Below, piece after piece: positions 5,875 to 6,790 of a stretch of DNA of 6,790 nucleotides (the stretch's first letter is position 1; the number at the start of each line of letters is the position of its first letter). A program made the position numbers and the translations under genes. This DNA is from Acidimicrobiia bacterium (GTDB lineage: Bacteria > Actinomycetota > Acidimicrobiia > Spongiisociales > ZC4RG35): NCBI GenBank assembly GCA_025929005.1, contig JAICND010000083.1, positions 1-6,790 on the forward strand. The letters run 5' to 3'. The notes below the pieces were generated by a model. It was not told the DNA's origin. It saw nothing but the letters and a program-made list of their open reading frames with translations, and searched no databases.

Positions 5875-6790
5875 GGATGGCGGCCAGCGGGGTCTTCAAG
5901 AGAATCTTCAGGTCGAGCAACAGAGACCGTTTGGTGACGTACTCGAGATCCCAATATGCCCGCTCGCCGAATGTGCTGTCCGATCCACCCATGACCTGCG
6001 CCAACCCGGTCAACCCCGGTCGTACCTTGTGCCTGACCCGGGCTTCTGGGTCGAGAAGCTCCACCTCGGCCGGCACCAGTGGTCGCGGACCCACCAGAGA
6101 CATATGCCCGCGGACAACATTCCACAGGTTGGGCAACTCGTCGAGTGATCCCCTCCTCATCAGCCTGCCCATGCGAGTGATGCGAGGGTCGTCATCGATC
6201 CAGAGGTGAGGTCCCGTCGCCTCCTTGTCCGGACGTATGTACCCGCTTTCGACCATTGTTGCCAGGTGTCTCATCAGAGGGGCATCATCGGATCCGGCGA
6301 CCATCGTCCGGAATTTCGTCATCGTGAACGGTCGATCATTCTTTCCCACCCGGATCTGGCGGAAGAGAATCGGCCCGGGTGAGTCGATCCGCACCATCAG
6401 AGCAAGCAAGACCTGGATCGGCAAAGTGATGATCGCCAGCGCAAGTCCACCGACCATGTCCATAGCCCGTTTCACGAGGTCGTAGCCGGAGTCGGGACTC
6501 TCGGGGTGGGCCAGCTCCGCCGCCACCAGGACTGCCACGAGAGCGGCAAATTCGCCGGCGAGCACGGCCGCCGAGACCCTCACGTCGGCAGGGCCATCGA
6601 GCAGCCAGAGGGACAGCCCACCCACCGTCAAGGCCACAGTCCAGGCCCCGGCGAGTTTGCCGGTCGCACCCAGAGCGATGAGAACCTGATCCAGAAACAC
6701 GGAGGCAGCGGCCATGGCACAGGCTGCCATGGCCAGACCCGCCACCAAGGGAGTGGGCCGGAAGGAGGCACCAAACAGCAGCTCTATCAG
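5861..6790 (-). CDS. Polyprenyl-phosphate sugar-1-phosphate transferase, 5' end outside window, flippase-like N-terminus
   Basis: The 309 residues in view end in a complete bacterial sugar-transferase domain, the enzyme that starts exopolysaccharide or wall glycan synthesis by putting a sugar-1-phosphate on undecaprenyl phosphate at the inner membrane. Marks, counted from the window edge, are the membrane helix after DLVKRAMDM (104-112), DSPGPILFRQ (136-145), KFRTM (159-163), DDPRITRMG (200-208), the catalytic SLDELPNLWNVV (215-226), SLVGPRPLVP (231-240) and RHKVRPGLTGLAQV (253-266). Residues 1-98 hold three hydrophobic segments and resemble the last helices of a Wzx-type flippase, not the usual CoA-binding-like N-terminus. 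The frame is open to 6790. A TTG at 6748 and an ATG at 6730 are possible starts but lack ribosome sites, so the gene most likely begins beyond the edge. It is convergent with the LCP gene. Confidence 0.9.
   Translation of the reverse strand: MIELLFGASFRPTPLVAGLAMAACAMAAASVFLDQVLIALGATGKLAGAWTVALTVGGLSLWLLDGPADVRVSAAVLAGEFAALVAVLVAAELAHPESPDSGYDLVKRAMDMVGGLALAIITLPIQVLLALMVRIDSPGPILFRQIRVGKNDRPFTMTKFRTMVAGSDDAPLMRHLATMVESGYIRPDKEATGPHLWIDDDPRITRMGRLMRRGSLDELPNLWNVVRGHMSLVGPRPLVPAEVELLDPEARVRHKVRPGLTGLAQVMGGSDSTFGERAYWDLEYVTKRSLLLDLKILLKTPLAAIRRPG

Noticed and set aside
5331..6125. 264-codon minus-strand open frame
   Set aside because: It lies antisense to the LCP gene and out of frame with the sugar transferase; its Gly/Arg-rich sequence is a shadow.

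Overview
The window reads as a chromosomal segment of a moderately high-GC actinobacterium. The evidence is the codon use, GTG starts, an LCP-family glycopolymer ligase with Thr-rich linkers, and two genes that may be read leaderless. An acidimicrobiia-like or other environmental actinobacterial lineage would fit, but that placement is inference. No rRNA, tRNA, CRISPR array, insertion sequence or phage gene is visible. Coding density is very high, and no gap between genes exceeds about 65 bases.

Left part (about 54-3568, minus strand). Four genes run in one direction. In transcription order they are a histone-deacetylase-family amidohydrolase, an unrecognised 247-residue protein joined to it by a 4-base ATGA overlap, a PilT-like type IV pilus ATPase, and a class I SAM-dependent methyltransferase. 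The gaps after the first pair are 63 and 48 bases, so one transcript is plausible. The last gene ends 2 bases before a striking four-tract G-quadruplex motif at the left edge. The PilT-like protein keeps its Walker A, Asp-box and His-box motifs but has lost the normal Walker B Gly-Glu.

Centre (3569-3587). A 19-base gap separates the divergent starts of the deacetylase and a GNAT acetyltransferase. The bases that form the deacetylase Shine-Dalgarno on one strand overlap a TANNNT -10 box for the acetyltransferase on the other. The two genes are enzymatically opposite (acetyl removal and acetyl transfer), which makes a shared acetylation circuit worth testing.

Right part (3588-6790). The GNAT gene is followed on the plus strand by a LytR-CpsA-Psr (LCP) protein with three predicted N-terminal membrane segments and two Thr-rich tracts. 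Convergent to it, and running off the right edge, is a polyprenyl-phosphate sugar-1-phosphate transferase. Its in-window N-terminal part resembles the end of a Wzx/MATE-type polysaccharide flippase rather than the usual N-terminal domain of such transferases, so it may be a flippase-transferase fusion. These two genes point to cell-envelope glycopolymer work: starting the glycan on lipid carrier, moving it across the membrane, and attaching it to peptidoglycan. A 7-bp perfect inverted repeat lies at the convergent junction.

Most interesting points: the PilT Walker B loss, the possible flippase-sugar transferase fusion, the compact divergent deacetylase/acetyltransferase region, and the G-quadruplex motif. 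No clearly new multi-gene system is proven by this sequence alone.
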